A stretch of 64,000 nucleotides of DNA from Gammaproteobacteria bacterium (GCA_015494295.1 WGBO01000006.1:62001-126000); one strand, 5' to 3'; positions 1-9,465 are shown, numbered from the stretch's first letter. Translations and numbers: made by a program. Notes: generated by a model not told the origin, from the sequence alone.

Positions 1-1
1 G

Positions 2-454
2 ATCTGCCTCAAGTACGAGGACCGCGACACCATAGGCCTGTTCGAGAACGAGTGGAACGACTTCGACAAGTTCACCCCGCAGACCAGAATGCTGCACACC
101 ACGCGACGCAAGACCCAGCCCTGGAAGGCCGGCCTGCCAATCGACTGGCGCCCGGCCGAGAAGTTCCGCCTGTTCCCGCCCGTCGCCTGGCTGATGCGCG
201 CCCGCCGCCGCATATTCGGCGAATACGCCCTGCTCGGTCACTACAAGGTTCACCCTGACCCCAACCAGGAGGCCTTCTTCTTCGGCCTGCTCAAGGAGTG
301 CATCAACGAAGGCAAGATCAGCGAGGAATTCGTGCGCGAGCAGATGGCCCGGAACCATGTGCGCCACGACGCCTTCGAGGTCCTGGAGCGCACGCCCGAC
401 CTGCCGCCGGCGCCGCTGCACCCCTTGTCGACGCCACTGGTGAACGCGGCCTGA
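2..454 (+). CDS. C-terminal part of a probable glycosyltransferase (5' end outside window)
   Basis: The reading frame is open from the first base and ends at a TGA at 452-454, so only the last 150 residues are present. The visible part has a conserved-looking stretch with His-Thr-Thr followed some residues later by Gln-Pro-Trp, and then a basic segment. Such a pattern occurs near the C-terminus of some GT-A-fold, nucleotide-sugar-dependent glycosyltransferases of LPS loci, but no catalytic motif is visible in this fragment. The next gene on the same strand is a GT4 glycosyltransferase and the one after is an O-antigen-ligase-like protein, which favours a role in surface glycan synthesis. The name is an inference from weak motifs and context; the reading frame itself is secure. 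Confidence 0.55.
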   Translation: MCLKYEDRDTIGLFENEWNDFDKFTPQTRMLHTTRRKTQPWKAGLPIDWRPAEKFRLFPPVAWLMRARRRIFGEYALLGHYKVHPDPNQEAFFFGLLKECINEGKISEEFVREQMARNHVRHDAFEVLERTPDLPPAPLHPLSTPLVNAA

Positions 455-588
455 CAACCGCGGGCGCAATAATTGCGTATTGCCTTCGGGGGAACGCGAA
501 TGTAGAGTTGTTGGCAAGGACGCTTGACGCGCATTGATCGGACGACACCAGGCACCGGCCAAGGCAATAAGACTGGACGCATAACAAC

Positions 589-1896
589 TTGCCGCATTCA
601 AAAATAAAACGGCTACAACCCGGGGCCGAACCGGCAGCCGACACCAGCCCGGCCCTGCACCGCATCACTCATCACCAGCGGCTGGCCTTTCTTCTACCCA
701 ACCTTGGCGGTGGCGGTGTACAACGTAACGCCCTGATCATCGCCTCGGCGCTGCGCGCGCGCGGCTATCCGGTGGAGCTGGTACTGTGCAGTGAAAAGGG
801 TCCCCTTTTTCAGAAAATACCCGATGCCATTTCACGGACCATCCTGACCAGGCACAGCGACTGGCGAAGCCGCCTGCACGCCGCCAGCGGCAACCCCTTG
901 CTGCTGCCCGCGCTCACCTTGCCGGTACTGGCGGCGGGCAAATCGTCCAAGACCTTGAGGTTCCTGCCATCGTTGACGGACTACCTGCGCCGATCGGCGC
1001 CTGACATCCTGTTCGCGGCGACGACCTACCAGAATATCGAGGCTGTGCTGGCGCGCAACGCGTCCGGCGTCAACACCCGCATCGCAGTGACACAGAGTAC
1101 CAACTTCTCCAGTTGGCACCAGGTGTCCCGCGAGTGGCGGCGTCGCCACCTGATACCGCTGCTGCGACATAGCTACCGCCAGGCCGACGCCATCATCGCC
1201 GTATCCAATGCCGTCGCCGACGATCTGGCCGGCTACACGGGCCTGGATCGCGCCTCTATTTCCACCATCTACACGCCGCTGGTGCCCGAGGATATCGGCG
1301 AACGCGCCAGCGAAGCTCTCGATCACCCCTGGTTCCAGCACAACGACGTACCTGTCGTGCTGGCCGTGGGACGCCCCGGCCGCGCCAAGGACTATCCGAC
1401 GCTGCTGCGCGCCTTCGCGCTGGTGCACAAGCGGCGTCGCGCGCGGCTGGTTATTCTCGGTGAGGCCCGCGACCCCCACAAGAACCGTGAGCGCATCAGC
1501 CATCTGCAGACACTGATCAGCGAACTGGGCATCTCGGAGGACGTCGACATGCCCGGTTACACCCACAACCCCTACCGCTACATGGCCCGGGCCTCGTTGC
1601 TGGTGCTGTCATCGATCTATGAAGGTTTTCCGAGCGTGGTGCCGGAAGCCATGGCCTGTGGCTGCCCGGTTGTGAGCACACGCTGCCCCGGCGGCGTTAT
1701 CGAGGCGCTGGACAACGGGCAATACGGTCGCCTTGTGGAAGTAGGCAACGAACGCGCCATGGCCGAAGCCATCCTGGCGTCGCTGGACGAACCCCTGGCG
1801 CGCGACAAACTGGTAAAACGGGGCTCGTCCTACTCCGTTGCGCGCAGCAGCGACGGCTACGAATCGCTGGTCGCATCATTGACACGGCCAGCCTGA
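589..1896 (+). CDS. GT4-family glycosyltransferase
   Basis: 435-residue GT-B glycosyltransferase of family GT4, expected to move a sugar from a nucleotide-sugar donor onto a lipid-linked or LPS acceptor at the cytoplasmic face of the inner membrane. The N-terminal domain opens near residue 29 with a hydrophobic strand and a glycine-rich loop (Leu-Gly-Gly-Gly-Gly-Val-Gln) typical of family members that act on envelope glycans. The C-terminal donor domain carries the E-x7-E motif at Glu345/Glu353 (Glu-Gly-Phe-Pro ... Pro-Glu-Ala-Met). The only plausible start is a TTG at 589 with no clear Shine-Dalgarno, so the first ~25 residues are uncertain. The 3' end overlaps the convergent ligase gene by 40 bp. 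Donor and acceptor cannot be deduced. Confidence 0.88.
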   Translation: MPHSKIKRLQPGAEPAADTSPALHRITHHQRLAFLLPNLGGGGVQRNALIIASALRARGYPVELVLCSEKGPLFQKIPDAISRTILTRHSDWRSRLHAASGNPLLLPALTLPVLAAGKSSKTLRFLPSLTDYLRRSAPDILFAATTYQNIEAVLARNASGVNTRIAVTQSTNFSSWHQVSREWRRRHLIPLLRHSYRQADAIIAVSNAVADDLAGYTGLDRASISTIYTPLVPEDIGERASEALDHPWFQHNDVPVVLAVGRPGRAKDYPTLLRAFALVHKRRRARLVILGEARDPHKNRERISHLQTLISELGISEDVDMPGYTHNPYRYMARASLLVLSSIYEGFPSVVPEAMACGCPVVSTRCPGGVIEALDNGQYGRLVEVGNERAMAEAILASLDEPLARDKLVKRGSSYSVARSSDGYESLVASLTRPA

Positions 1897-3044
1897 ATCC
1901 CGGCGATATACAGCGCCAGCGGCCACCAGAAAAACAGCCACAGTTCCCGGGGCCGCACGATCAGGCGGTCGACATCGGGCGCAATAAACAGAAAACCGAA
2001 TACCAGCAAGGGCACAAGGAGCCTCGCGAGTCCACACCGCAGCCCGGAAACACGCCGGATAATGGCCAGCACCAGCAACAGCAACAGGACGACGGACACA
2101 ACACCGCCGTCACGCAGGAACCCGATATAACTGCTGTGCGCATGAATGAAAACCCGCGTCTCGAGTTCGACAGCAGTCGAGGCAAGGTAGCCGTGCCCGA
2201 ACCAGGGCGCCTCGGCAACCCGGGCCAGCACGCTCTCCCAGATTAGCGGGCGCCAGTGCAGCGCCATCCGGAAGCGGTCAAACACCTCGGGAAACCATAG
2301 CTGGGCGATCACGAACACGGCGACCATTACGCCCAACGCTATCGGAACAGCCTTCTTTCCGTAACAGAACGACATGGCCAGGAAGGCGCCGACGAGCCCG
2401 AGAATCGCGGTACGGCTGTGAGTCAGCAGCACCGCACCAAGCAGCACCAGGAAACCCGCCGCGAACACGGCCCTGAGCATGGTAGACCGCGCCCTGGTCA
2501 GCTGATAGAACGCCAGCAGGCAAAACACACCGTAAGCCCCGCCGGCGAGAATGGCGTTGCTGATGCGCCCCAGCGGGATCAGGCGCGACACCGGGAAGGG
2601 ATGTCCGGGATGACGGTACCACTCAAACATGGACACCAGCGCCGTCACGGCGACGGCCAGTACCAGCACCTCCAGCAAACGTTCGAATGCCCGGGGGAAA
2701 CGCCGGACCAGGAACACTGTCGCAACCACGAACACCAGCACCTGTATGCCACGCCCGGCAAGCAAGCCGAATTCCCTGACCGAAAACGGTGTGCTCCACA
2801 GGCCGCTGGCGACCTGGTAGACCACCCACAACAGCAACAGCCGGAATACCGTGTCGCGCCACAGTTCAGGCAACACCTGCCGGCCCAGCAACAGGCATGG
2901 CAACATTACCGCCACGTAGTAGAACCGGTAGTGCTCGGGGCGTTCCGGGAACAGGAAAAAGCCCAGTATGAACAGGCCGTAGCCGGCATAGAGCCACAGC
3001 GATAACGGTTCCCGCAACAGGGTTCTGTCAGTCCATGTCCTCAT
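1857..3044 (-). CDS. O-antigen ligase / polymerase-like membrane protein (Wzy_C, WaaL-like)
   Basis: 395-residue polytopic membrane protein with about ten hydrophobic helices. It shows the Wzy_C/WaaL layout: a His-Ser-Arg-Thr-Ala motif at 209-213 after a membrane segment, then a large periplasmic loop with Phe-Gly-His-Gly-Tyr (282-286) and His-Ala-His-Ser-Ser-Tyr (301-306), followed by more helices. Family members join undecaprenyl-linked glycan to lipid A-core or to other acceptors in the periplasm. Its start overlaps the stop of the upstream ELM1-like gene by 4 bp, so the two are probably co-transcribed; its 3' end overlaps the convergent GT4 gene. WaaL and Wzy functions cannot be separated from sequence alone. 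Confidence 0.85.
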   Translation of the reverse strand: MRTWTDRTLLREPLSLWLYAGYGLFILGFFLFPERPEHYRFYYVAVMLPCLLLGRQVLPELWRDTVFRLLLLWVVYQVASGLWSTPFSVREFGLLAGRGIQVLVFVVATVFLVRRFPRAFERLLEVLVLAVAVTALVSMFEWYRHPGHPFPVSRLIPLGRISNAILAGGAYGVFCLLAFYQLTRARSTMLRAVFAAGFLVLLGAVLLTHSRTAILGLVGAFLAMSFCYGKKAVPIALGVMVAVFVIAQLWFPEVFDRFRMALHWRPLIWESVLARVAEAPWFGHGYLASTAVELETRVFIHAHSSYIGFLRDGGVVSVVLLLLLVLAIIRRVSGLRCGLARLLVPLLVFGFLFIAPDVDRLIVRPRELWLFFWWPLALYIAGIQAGRVNDATSDS

Positions 3045-4144
3045 GCCGGACTCACCCGCTCACTGGCGAACAGACGCCGAACCGCTTCGGCCGCGGCCTC
3101 CACGCCCTTGCCCACAGGAGGCGTCGCGGGCGCCACGACATCCTGACCCGCCCATGCCGCCACGCCATCGCGCACCAGCCGCTCCTGTATGCGCGACACA
3201 TCACGCCGCATGCGACGCGGCGCCAGGCGCATGGCCAGGCGGTGGGTAAACGGCTTGTAACGGAAATTGTGTGCAATCGTCCACCAGGGGCGCCGCACGC
3301 CGGCCGCGGCGTCCGACAGATCGAAGATATACAGGGGGCGCCGGGCGGCGGACGCCTCGGCCAGCATCGACATGCTTTCACCGGTGACCACGATGCGGTC
3401 GGCCAGCGCAAGGTAGGCCCGGTAAGGATTTTCGCCCTGGCCTCCCCAGTGCCAGGCCCGCACCGGCACCTCGAGGGTGTCGAGAAACGCGCGGTAGGCT
3501 TCGGCCGGGGTCCGCGCACTGTCGGTCGCCAGCACCGATCCCGACTCCGCCGCCACCCGACGGTTCAGCCAGCGTGCCAGACGTCGCGCCTTGGCCGGCG
3601 TAAACACGAAGGGGCCGCTGTCGCCTCCCAGCAGCACACTCCAGCGCGGTGTCGGCAGATCGTTGAAAGCCGCCCGCATGGCCTCGGCCTCGCAATCCAG
3701 CACCTGCCGGGTGAGTCCATGCAGCGGCAGGTCAACGACCAGCACATTGGGGCGCGCCGGCAGTTCGTACTGTGGCGTGGTAACGATCAGGTCGAAGCAT
3801 TCCAGCGGCGCCCACGGGCGCCCCACGTGCACCAGCCGGGTTTTTCCGCCGGACTGACAGCGTACCCAGCGTGCCACCGGTTCGTTGCGCCGTCCGGCCG
3901 TCAGCAGCAGGTCCGGCCAGGGCGGCGCCAGCCGGTCGGAACGTTTCCGGTCTACGCCCGCCAGTGTCACACCCAGCAGGCGGTTGGTGAGCAGTTCCCA
4001 GGGACGGTTGCGAATGCGCCGGATCTCGAAGGGCCAGCCCAGCGCCTCGGCCAAAGCCAGCAACTGGGTGTTGTCGCCCGCCTTGCGGCCATTCAGTATC
4101 CATACCCGTGGCGGCTGCCCGGCCTCTTTGTCGGGATTGTTCAC
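3041..4144 (-). CDS. ELM1-like GT-B fold protein, first copy (DUF1022 family)
   Basis: 367-residue protein of the family named after plant mitochondrial fission factor ELM1, which in bacteria looks like a GT-B fold glycosyltransferase and is common near LPS genes. Family motifs seen are Pro-Asp-Leu-Leu-Leu-Thr-Ala-Gly-Arg-Arg-Asn-Glu-Pro in the first half, a Gly-Gly-Asp-Ser-Gly-Pro turn in the middle, and Val-Thr-Gly-Glu-Ser-Met-Ser-Met-Leu-Ala-Glu in the putative nucleotide-sugar-binding half. The start is GTG at 4144. It is translationally coupled to the ligase-like gene downstream and divergent from lptF. A second copy with the same motifs lies at 8242-9360. The substrate is unknown; a transferase role in lipid A-core or another envelope lipid is inferred from position. 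Confidence 0.78.
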   Translation of the reverse strand: MNNPDKEAGQPPRVWILNGRKAGDNTQLLALAEALGWPFEIRRIRNRPWELLTNRLLGVTLAGVDRKRSDRLAPPWPDLLLTAGRRNEPVARWVRCQSGGKTRLVHVGRPWAPLECFDLIVTTPQYELPARPNVLVVDLPLHGLTRQVLDCEAEAMRAAFNDLPTPRWSVLLGGDSGPFVFTPAKARRLARWLNRRVAAESGSVLATDSARTPAEAYRAFLDTLEVPVRAWHWGGQGENPYRAYLALADRIVVTGESMSMLAEASAARRPLYIFDLSDAAAGVRRPWWTIAHNFRYKPFTHRLAMRLAPRRMRRDVSRIQERLVRDGVAAWAGQDVVAPATPPVGKGVEAAAEAVRRLFASERVSPA

Positions 4145-4258
4145 GCTGACGAACGCTTCCTGAAAACCAGCCGCGAGCTTACCCTAATCACCGGGATTCT
4201 GCAGCGTAAATCGTTTACCATAGCCGCACATTCTGCCCGCGCCGGAACCGGAGCCGCC

Positions 4259-5329
4259 TTGGTACTCGACCGCTATATCACCTCGGAGATCACCAAACCG
4301 CTGTTTCTGGGCGTCGCCCTGCTGATGGTGATCTTCACCGGCTACACGGCCGCGGTAAAGCTCGGCGACGCGGCCAACGGCCTCATCGATCCGCAAACCG
4401 TGGCGCAACTGATCGGCCTCAGCGCCATCGTGGCGCTGGAGGTCCTGCTGCCCACCGCCCTCTACCTGTCGATCATCGCCACCCTCAGCCGCATGTACCG
4501 CGATTCCGAGATCTTCGCCATGAAGGCGGCCGGCGTCGGCGAAGCGCGCATCATGCGCGCACTGCTGTCCGTCACCATCCTGATTTCCGTGGTGGCGGGC
4601 GTCATCTCCGTGTATGGACGCCCCTGGGCCTACCGGGAGAGCTACCGCCTGGAGGCGGAAGCACGGGCGGAATTCGACATCCGCAAGATGGAAGCCGGCC
4701 ACTTCATCGAGCTGCAAAACAACACCTACGTCCTGTACGCGCGCGACATCGACAAGGAAGCCGGAAAACTGAGGAAGGTGTTCCTGCAGACCCGCAGGGG
4801 CAAAAAGGTACAGGTCATCTATGCCCAGGAAGCCTACCTGCCGCCCGTCACCTTTGGCGAGGCGCGCAGTTTCGAACTGTTCGACGGCTACGCCTACACC
4901 CTGGACAGGCAAGGCAGCCACGACATCACCCTGAAGTACCGCCAGCTCGTCATCAACATCCCGCCCGAACAACCGGACACCAATTACCGCCGCAAGGCGG
5001 AACCCACGCCGGGCCTGTACGACTCCGACGCGCCCAAGGACATCGCGGAGTTCCAGTGGCGTCTGTCGACGCCGGTTTCCACCCTGATGCTGGCGATGCT
5101 CGCCGTTCCACTCAGCCGCAGCGCCCCGCGGCAGGGCCGGCACAACAGCTTTCTGGTCGCCATCCTGGTCTATATCGGCATGTTCAACCTGGTCAGCGTG
5201 GCGCGCAACGGGGTGGAAGAAGGCCTGATCCCGCCCTTCCCCGGCATCTGGTGGATCTATCTCTTTCCGCTGGCGCTGTTCGTGGTACTGATGGCCTGGC
5301 CGGCCTGGCAACGCCGCAGGAAAGCCTGA
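4259..5329 (+). CDS. lptF: LPS export ABC transporter permease LptF
   Basis: 356-residue inner-membrane subunit of the LptB2FG complex, which extracts LPS from the inner membrane and passes it to LptC and the periplasmic bridge. The layout fits: three hydrophobic helices in the first ~110 residues, a beta-rich periplasmic domain, then three C-terminal helices ending in basic residues. The frame stays open far upstream, but homology begins at Val-Leu-Asp-Arg-Tyr-Ile, so the start is taken as TTG 4259, preceded by GGAACCGGAG. lptG follows after one base, a typical lptFG pair. It diverges from the ELM1-like gene at 4144. Confidence 0.93.
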   Translation: MVLDRYITSEITKPLFLGVALLMVIFTGYTAAVKLGDAANGLIDPQTVAQLIGLSAIVALEVLLPTALYLSIIATLSRMYRDSEIFAMKAAGVGEARIMRALLSVTILISVVAGVISVYGRPWAYRESYRLEAEARAEFDIRKMEAGHFIELQNNTYVLYARDIDKEAGKLRKVFLQTRRGKKVQVIYAQEAYLPPVTFGEARSFELFDGYAYTLDRQGSHDITLKYRQLVINIPPEQPDTNYRRKAEPTPGLYDSDAPKDIAEFQWRLSTPVSTLMLAMLAVPLSRSAPRQGRHNSFLVAILVYIGMFNLVSVARNGVEEGLIPPFPGIWWIYLFPLALFVVLMAWPAWQRRRKA

Positions 5330-5330
5330 C

Positions 5331-6401
5331 ATGGGACGCATCGACCGTTATATCGCGCGCCAGCTCGTACAGGACTGGATCCTGGTATGGATGGTGATCT
5401 CCGCCATCTTCAGCCTGATCGCCTTCGTCGACGAACTGGATCGTGTCCAGTACAACTACCAGACAGTCGATGCGGTGCGCTATACCCTGCTCACGCTGCC
5501 ACAACGATCGATGCAGTTGATACCGGTCATCGCCTTGCTCGGATCCATACTGGCGCTGGCGCGAATGAACAAGAACAGCGAAATCATCGCCATGCGCGCC
5601 GCCGGCATGCCGCTGGGCCATTTCTTCCGCGCCGTCGCCGTGCCGGCGCTGGCGCTGGTCGCGCTGTTGTATGGCGCCTCCGAGTACCTGTCGGCGCCGC
5701 TCTACCAGCAGGCCGAGATCCAGAAAAGCCTGGCGCGCACCGGGCGCGCCAACCTGCTGCGCGGCAAGGGCCTGTGGTCGGTGGACGGCAACCGCTTCTT
5801 CAACGTGCAAAAACTGAAGCACGGCAAGGTTCCGACCAGCATCTACCTCTACCAGTTCGCGCCGGACGGACGCCTGGTCAACTTCATCTATGCGCGTTCC
5901 GCCAAGCCCTCCGAGGACCGCAAGTGGGAGCTGACGGGCGTCACCCAGAAAACACTGGAAGACGGCAGGCTGACGACGCGCTTCCGCAAGCAACTGGCGA
6001 CGGGGCCGTTCTGGTCCCCTGACGAGTTGCCGGTTCTGCCCCTGCCCATCGCCGGCATGTCGCTGACCGGCCTGTATGACTATGTGCGTTACCTGCGCGC
6101 CACCGAACAGAACTGGCAACGCGCGGAGCAGGTGTTCTGGCAGAAGATGGCGCTGCCGCTTACCGCAGGCGCCATGGTGCTGCTGGCGACCCCCATCGGC
6201 GCCGGCCTCCAGTCGCGCCGCAACGCCGCCTTCGGGCGCAACCTGGCGATCGGGGCGGGTGTCGGCATCGGCTTCTACCTGCTGTCCCAGATCATCTACA
6301 CCAGCGGCCCCCTGATCGGACTGCCGCCCGCCGCCGTGGCCTTCACGCCGCCGGCGCTGGTCGCCGCCGCGGCCATCTGGCTGTTCCTGCGCATGCGCTA
6401 G
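5331..6401 (+). CDS. lptG: LPS export ABC transporter permease LptG
   Basis: 356-residue partner of LptF in the LPS extraction transporter. It begins Met-Gly-Arg-Ile-Asp-Arg-Tyr-Ile-Ala-Arg-Gln, a typical LptG N-terminus, with three N-terminal helices, a jellyroll-like periplasmic domain (about residues 130-255) and three C-terminal helices. The ATG at 5331 lies one base after the lptF stop, so the two are translationally coupled. The ATPase LptB is not in this window. An ABC exporter gene follows 85 bp downstream on the same strand, so the envelope genes may form one transcription unit. Confidence 0.94.
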   Translation: MGRIDRYIARQLVQDWILVWMVISAIFSLIAFVDELDRVQYNYQTVDAVRYTLLTLPQRSMQLIPVIALLGSILALARMNKNSEIIAMRAAGMPLGHFFRAVAVPALALVALLYGASEYLSAPLYQQAEIQKSLARTGRANLLRGKGLWSVDGNRFFNVQKLKHGKVPTSIYLYQFAPDGRLVNFIYARSAKPSEDRKWELTGVTQKTLEDGRLTTRFRKQLATGPFWSPDELPVLPLPIAGMSLTGLYDYVRYLRATEQNWQRAEQVFWQKMALPLTAGAMVLLATPIGAGLQSRRNAAFGRNLAIGAGVGIGFYLLSQIIYTSGPLIGLPPAAVAFTPPALVAAAAIWLFLRMR

Positions 6402-6486
6402 GGCATTTGGCGGCCGCGCGCCCGATAAGGCATAATTGGCGCTTACATGTTTTCCCTCCACCCTCTCAGTTGCTGACCGCCCGCCC

Positions 6487-8202
6487 ATGCGCCTGATGAT
6501 CTCCTTTTTCCGGGCCTACCCGGGGCACTCCATCGTCATGCTGCTGGCGCTGCTGTTTGCCGGTGTCGCCGAGGGGGTCGGGCTGTCGGCCCTGCTGCCC
6601 TTGATCAGCGTCGCCATCGACAACGACACCGGCGGCGCCGACCGGCCGCCCCCCAACCAGTACGAACAACTGGTCATCGACGTCATCCAGCAACTCGGAA
6701 TTTCGCCGACCATCGGCGTCCTGCTGAGCATCATCGTCGTCGGCGTCACCCTCAAGAGCCTGCTGTTACTGGTGGCCAAGAAGGAAGTCGGCTATACCGC
6801 GGCACAGGTGGCAACCGATTTGCGGCTGGAAATGCTGCGCGCCATGCTGCGCAGCAAATGGGAATACTTCATCCACCAGCCCATCGGCAGCCTCACCAAC
6901 CGCCTGGCGACCGAGGCGCAGCGCTCCTCCGATTCCTTCGTCAACGGCGCCACCGTCATCACCTACCTGGTACAGGCCATCATCTACGGCGGCGTGGCGG
7001 TGGCGGTATCGTGGAAGGCCACCCTCACCACGCTCGCCATCGGCAGCGTGATCATCGGCATTTCGCATTTCCTGGTGCGCATGACCCGCCGCGCGGGCAA
7101 GAAACAGACCAGGCTGCTGACCTCGCTGCTGTCGCAACTGACCGACACCCTGCAATCGGTGAAGCCCCTGAAGGCGATGGCCAGGGAACATCTCGCCGAC
7201 AAGGTGCTGGCCACCGAGACCTCGCGCCTCAACAAGGCGTTCCGCAAACAGGTATTCAGTGGTGCGGCGCTGGCGGCGGCCCAGGAGGAAATGTTCGCCA
7301 TCGTGCTCGCCAGTGGCATGTTCATCGCCCTGGTCAAGCTCGGCATGCCATTCCCCACGGTGACGGTACTCGCCGTGGTGCTGGGCAAGATGCTCAGCCA
7401 ACTCGGCAAGGTCCAGAAGCAGTACCAGAAGATGGTCGTCGGCGAGAGCGCCTTCTGGTCGCTGAAAAATGCCATCGAGGAAGCACGCCAGGCCGAGGAA
7501 TACCTGGGCGAAGGTGCCATCCCGCGGCTCGAACGGCATATCCGGCTGGCCAACGTCACCTTCGACTACGAGCCCGGGCGCACTGTCCTGCGCGACATCG
7601 AGCTGGAAATCCCGCAGGGCCGCCTGACCACGCTCACCGGGCCCTCGGGTTCCGGCAAGACCACCGTCATCGATCTGATCATCGGCCTGCTCAAGCCACG
7701 GCAGGGCGAGGTGCTGATCGACGACACGCCGCTTGCCGCCATGGACATGCGTGCCTGGCGGCGCATGATCGGCTACGTGCCGCAGGAAACCCTGCTGCTG
7801 CACGCCTCCATCGCCCACAATGTCACCCTTGGCGATCCCGAACTGGACGAACAGGCCGCGGTGCAGGCCCTCAAGGACGCCGGCGCCTGGGACTTTGTCG
7901 AGCGACTGCCGGAAGGCATCCACAGCACGGTGGGAGAACGCGGCACCAGGCTGTCAGGCGGACAACGCCAGCGTATCGTCATCGCGCGGGCGCTGGTGCA
8001 CAAACCCGCGCTGCTCATCCTCGACGAGGCCACCAGCGCCCTGGACCCGGAAAACGAGGCGGCCATCGGCCGCACCATGGCCGCGCTGCGCGGCAAGCTG
8101 ACTATTCTCGCCATATCCCACCAGACCGCGTTGGTGGAGGCCGCCGACCGGGTGTACCGGCTGGAGAACGGGATGGCGACACAGGTTCGGGACCAGCAGT
8201 AA
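6487..8202 (+). CDS. MsbA-like ABC exporter (fused permease and ATPase)
   Basis: 571-residue half-transporter with an N-terminal six-helix type IV exporter domain (about 1-320) and a C-terminal nucleotide-binding domain. The ATPase motifs are complete: Walker A near 385-392 (Gly-Pro-Ser-Gly-Ser-Gly-Lys-Thr), signature Leu-Ser-Gly-Gly-Gln-Arg-Gln near 489, Walker B with catalytic Glu (Leu-Ile-Leu-Asp-Glu-Ala-Thr), and an H-loop His near 543. The frame is open to a TTG at 6436, but homology starts at the ATG at 6487 (Met-Arg-Leu-Met-Ile-Ser-Phe-Phe). Between lptFG and a lipid-synthesis-like ACP/SPT pair, a lipid or lipid-linked glycan flippase role is plausible. Whether it is the housekeeping MsbA or a dedicated exporter cannot be told. 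Confidence 0.88.
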   Translation: MRLMISFFRAYPGHSIVMLLALLFAGVAEGVGLSALLPLISVAIDNDTGGADRPPPNQYEQLVIDVIQQLGISPTIGVLLSIIVVGVTLKSLLLLVAKKEVGYTAAQVATDLRLEMLRAMLRSKWEYFIHQPIGSLTNRLATEAQRSSDSFVNGATVITYLVQAIIYGGVAVAVSWKATLTTLAIGSVIIGISHFLVRMTRRAGKKQTRLLTSLLSQLTDTLQSVKPLKAMAREHLADKVLATETSRLNKAFRKQVFSGAALAAAQEEMFAIVLASGMFIALVKLGMPFPTVTVLAVVLGKMLSQLGKVQKQYQKMVVGESAFWSLKNAIEEARQAEEYLGEGAIPRLERHIRLANVTFDYEPGRTVLRDIELEIPQGRLTTLTGPSGSGKTTVIDLIIGLLKPRQGEVLIDDTPLAAMDMRAWRRMIGYVPQETLLLHASIAHNVTLGDPELDEQAAVQALKDAGAWDFVERLPEGIHSTVGERGTRLSGGQRQRIVIARALVHKPALLILDEATSALDPENEAAIGRTMAALRGKLTILAISHQTALVEAADRVYRLENGMATQVRDQQ

Positions 8203-8241
8203 ACCCCGGCGCGCGAGCGCCCTGTCAGCGCCGGAAACGGT

Positions 8242-9360
8242 TTAAAACAGTTCCCGCACCCTCGCGACCGCGCGCGCCATATCGCCGGAAGCGGCGGTTG
8301 ACGACGCCCGCGGCTCACCCAGCCAGGCCACCCGGCCCTGTTCCAGCAGTCGCCGGTGCACCAGGCGGATGTCACGGCTCAAGCGCCTCGGCCCCACGCG
8401 CATCATCAGGCTGTAGGTCCATGCGCTGAGACGGAAGTCCAGCGGCAACGCCACGTCTTCCCGCATCGGGTGGCCATACCCGCCGAGCGGCGCCATCCAT
8501 ACCGGCTTGCCCGTGGCGCAGGCCTCGCTGAGCATGGAAATGCTGTCCGCCGTCACCACCAGGTCATCGCACAGCGCCAGCATGCCGAAGTAGGGGTTGC
8601 CCGGGTCGCCGGGCCGCCAGCGGTACAGCGCGTGCGGCACGTCGACTTCGCGCGCAAACACGTCGATCACCGCCGGGGCCGTTCGCGCGCTGGTGGAAAT
8701 CATCAGCGCGCCGCCCCGCTGCCGCGCATGCGCGGACACCTGGCGGGCGATGGCGCGCGCGTTCCTTGCACCCAGTGTATAGGGGCCACTGTTGCCCCCC
8801 AGGATCACCGCCGTGCGCGGCCCCGGCAGGTGTGAAAAGCGTTCCCGCCAGCGCTCCCTCTCCTGCCCCAGGCGTTGCGGGGTGACCCGGTGCAGGGTAA
8901 GCGTGTTGTGCAAAATGTTGGGGTAATCCGGCAGGCGGTACTGGGGCGTGGTCACGACCAGGTCGAAGTTGTCGGGATGCGCCCAGGGCCGGCCGATGTG
9001 CACGATACGCGTGCGCCCGCCCTGCTGCGCCCGTATCCAGCGGCACACCGGCTCGTTGCGCATCCCGGCGGAGATCACCAGGTCCGGCCAGGGAGGCCGC
9101 AGGGAGGAAGACGCCTCGCGGCGGATACCGCGCAGGTCGCTGCCACGAAACAGGCTGGTGCGGAACTCCGTGCGGCGGTAGGCAAGTTCCTTGAGTGAAA
9201 ACGGCCAGCCCAGCGCCTCGCCCAGCGCCAGCACCTGGCTGCGCTCACCGGCGCGATAGCCGGTAACCAGCCACACCACGGGGTATTTGTCGCCTGCAGC
9301 AGACAGACCGGGCGTTTCGGGTTCGACGGGGTTCATGGGCAACGATTTCGGGGCTGACAC
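8242..9360 (-). CDS. ELM1-like GT-B fold protein, second copy
   Basis: 372-residue paralogue of the protein at 3041-4144, also on the minus strand. It repeats the same signature blocks with changes: Pro-Asp-Leu-Val-Ile-Ser-Ala-Gly-Met-Arg-Asn-Glu-Pro, Gly-Gly-Asn-Ser-Gly-Pro, and Val-Thr-Ala-Asp-Ser-Ile-Ser-Met-Leu-Ser-Glu. It has an extra ~25-residue polar N-terminal extension. It is convergent with the ABC exporter and divergent from the acyl carrier protein gene 105 bp away, and may share a control region with it. The copies are clearly diverged, which suggests different acceptors rather than a recent duplication. No function can be assigned beyond probable envelope glycosyltransferase. 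Confidence 0.78.
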   Translation of the reverse strand: MSAPKSLPMNPVEPETPGLSAAGDKYPVVWLVTGYRAGERSQVLALGEALGWPFSLKELAYRRTEFRTSLFRGSDLRGIRREASSSLRPPWPDLVISAGMRNEPVCRWIRAQQGGRTRIVHIGRPWAHPDNFDLVVTTPQYRLPDYPNILHNTLTLHRVTPQRLGQERERWRERFSHLPGPRTAVILGGNSGPYTLGARNARAIARQVSAHARQRGGALMISTSARTAPAVIDVFAREVDVPHALYRWRPGDPGNPYFGMLALCDDLVVTADSISMLSEACATGKPVWMAPLGGYGHPMREDVALPLDFRLSAWTYSLMMRVGPRRLSRDIRLVHRRLLEQGRVAWLGEPRASSTAASGDMARAVARVRELF

Positions 9361-9465
9361 CCATGGCGCCGCCGCTCAACTCCAAGTACAATTCAGCGTT
9401 TGCGAATCTAGCGGCTTGCGCGATGCGGCGCAACCGCCACGCCCCGATCCGGACGAGTTTTCTCC

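Noticed and set aside
465..477. Small palindrome CGCAAT-A-ATTGCG after the first gene
   Set aside because: Short, with no T-run and no match to a known operator; could be chance.
3041..4144. A mitochondrial-type fission role implied by the ELM1 family name
   Set aside because: The name comes from plants; in bacteria the fold and neighbourhood point to an envelope transferase.
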